64,000 nucleotides of DNA from Dysgonomonas sp. 520 (GTDB lineage Bacteria > Bacteroidota > Bacteroidia > Bacteroidales > Dysgonomonadaceae), in assembly GCF_010501095.1 (NCBI RefSeq), contig NZ_QVMP01000006.1, positions 62,001 to 126,000 of the forward strand. Reading direction: 5' to 3'. Positions 63,153-64,000 of the stretch are shown piece after piece. Below the pieces are notes generated by a model. That model saw only the letters and a program-made list of their open reading frames with translations. It did not search any database and had not been told where the DNA came from. Position 1 is the first letter of the stretch; the number at the start of each line of letters is the position of its first letter. Both the position numbers and the translations under genes were made by a program.

Positions 63153-64000
63153 TAATAAATTTGTAACTCTGGCGATACACACAAACGAGAAAGCGCAGAT
63201 ATTGAAGTCTGTTCTCGAAAGTGAGGGCATTGAGGTTTCCATTGAAGATGTGAACCTCGACGAAGCCGAAGTGTCGGCCGGCGTTAGGATTAGAATTTAT
63301 GAGTCGGACTTGCCCCGGGCGTTAAACGTAGTTGAAAATCGCCATCTTTTCAGCTACGCCGAACCAGAAACTTATAGGACTGACGATGGCAGACGCAGGA
63401 TTCTTGTTCCGGTCGATTTTTCCGACTATTCTCTGAAAGCATGCCGAGTGGCTTTCAATCTGGCAAAAGAAATGAACGCAAAAGTGAAGATTCTACACGT
63501 TTATTTTAATCCATACTACCCAACCGCACTACCAATGGCCGAAGCATTTGCATATCAGGCCAAAGAAGGTGAATCTTTCCAAAACATAATAGAAAAAGTA
63601 AGAGCTGATATTCAGAAACTTTGTGGTATGATTGACGATAAAATCGCCAACGGAGAGTTTCCGGCTGTCAACTATTCGTATGTTTTGAAAGAAGGTCTTC
63701 CCGAAGAGGAGATAGTTGCGTTTTCGAAAGAATATAAGCCGTCGTTGATAGTGATGGGTACACGTGGTAAGGATCAGAAAGATGCCGACCTTATAGGTAG
63801 CGTGACTGCCGAAGTGATTGAAATGACACGCATCCCGGTGTTTTCGATACCCGAAAACACGCATTTCTACTCGATGGGCGATGTTAAAAATGTGGCATTC
63901 CTTACAAATTTCAGCCAGAGGGATTTAATCTCGTTCGATTCTATGATGAGTTTTTTCAGTGGTTATGATGTTACAATTCATTTTACACACATTGCCGGAA
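63145..64000 (+). CDS. Universal stress protein, truncated by the end of the window
   Basis: About 285 codons are present and the frame is open to the last base. The first 60 residues (VTLAIHTNEKAQILKSVLES...) resemble the small DUF2007-like signal-transducing domain. A UspA domain follows from RRRILVPVDFSD to the ATP-binding loop VMGTRGKDQKDADLIGS (G-2x-G-9x-GS), and a second UspA half seems to begin near VKNVAFLTNFS. It starts at ATG 63145, eight bases inside the HTH gene. Role in stress or nucleotide sensing is by family analogy. Confidence 0.9.
   Translation, partial: MSDNKFVTLAIHTNEKAQILKSVLESEGIEVSIEDVNLDEAEVSAGVRIRIYESDLPRALNVVENRHLFSYAEPETYRTDDGRRRILVPVDFSDYSLKACRVAFNLAKEMNAKVKILHVYFNPYYPTALPMAEAFAYQAKEGESFQNIIEKVRADIQKLCGMIDDKIANGEFPAVNYSYVLKEGLPEEEIVAFSKEYKPSLIVMGTRGKDQKDADLIGSVTAEVIEMTRIPVFSIPENTHFYSMGDVKNVAFLTNFSQRDLISFDSMMSFFSGYDVTIHFTHIAG

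Overview
The window is chromosomal DNA from a member of the phylum Bacteroidota, most likely order Bacteroidales and possibly a Dysgonomonas-like genus. That genus guess is inference. The support is: repeated TTG-N19/20-TAnnTTTG promoters, very little Shine-Dalgarno signal, a complete MoxR-BatABCDE aerotolerance operon, ribosomal protein S16 with a long Ala/Glu/Lys tail, a type IX secretion sorting domain, and AT-rich spacers full of short palindromic repeats. No phage, insertion sequence, transposase or CRISPR array was found.

Layout. 1-2.2 kb: an RnfD/NqrB-type membrane protein, a nitroreductase and a 55-residue two-cluster ferredoxin. 2.6-8.1 kb: a secreted GH3 glycosidase, an AlkZ-type winged-helix DNA glycosylase and an M3 peptidase lipoprotein. 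8.1-16.3 kb: tRNA-Leu(CAG), dusB with a BadF/BcrA-type sugar kinase, a class I aldolase gene destroyed by an internal deletion, a divergent P-loop protein of the PEPCK/HPr-kinase fold, a small lipoprotein and a SNF2 helicase. 16.7-31.6 kb: one long minus-strand surface polysaccharide operon of 14 genes (flippase, pyruvyl transferase, polymerase, glycosyltransferases, the UDP-L-FucNAc cassette, and the initiating phosphosugar transferase with its reductase). 31.8-42.9 kb: a Fpg/Nei-family protein lacking key catalytic residues, a T9SS cargo protein, a large golvesin/amidase-like secreted protein, rpsP, a radical SAM protein, a flavodiiron protein and lgt. 43.0-45.7 kb: a phosphoethanolamine transferase translationally coupled to an acyltransferase that is out of frame at a run of eight G. 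45.9-50.5 kb: a three-gene glycogen/alpha-glucan module. 50.6-52.7 kb: an NfeD-like/flotillin pair. 53.2-62.1 kb: the MoxR-DUF58-BatA-E operon. 62.1-64 kb: a PAP2 phosphatase, a small HTH protein and a universal stress protein that runs off the end.

How the genes fit together. The polysaccharide operon holds everything needed to make UDP-L-FucNAc, build a repeat unit on undecaprenyl phosphate, flip it and polymerise it. It has no chain-length or outer-membrane export genes, so those must lie elsewhere. The PEtN transferase and acyltransferase probably decorate lipid A or another surface glycan, and the G8 tract suggests on/off switching. Spacers carry several repeat families: a 140-141 bp MITE-like element present twice in opposite orientation (41.9 and 53.0 kb), a 101 bp perfect inverted repeat flanking the amidase-like gene and rpsP, and shorter hairpin families.

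The observations most worth checking are the G8 tract, the aldolase deletion, the MITE-like pair, the atypical Fpg/Nei protein and the RnfD homologue without a visible flavinylation threonine.
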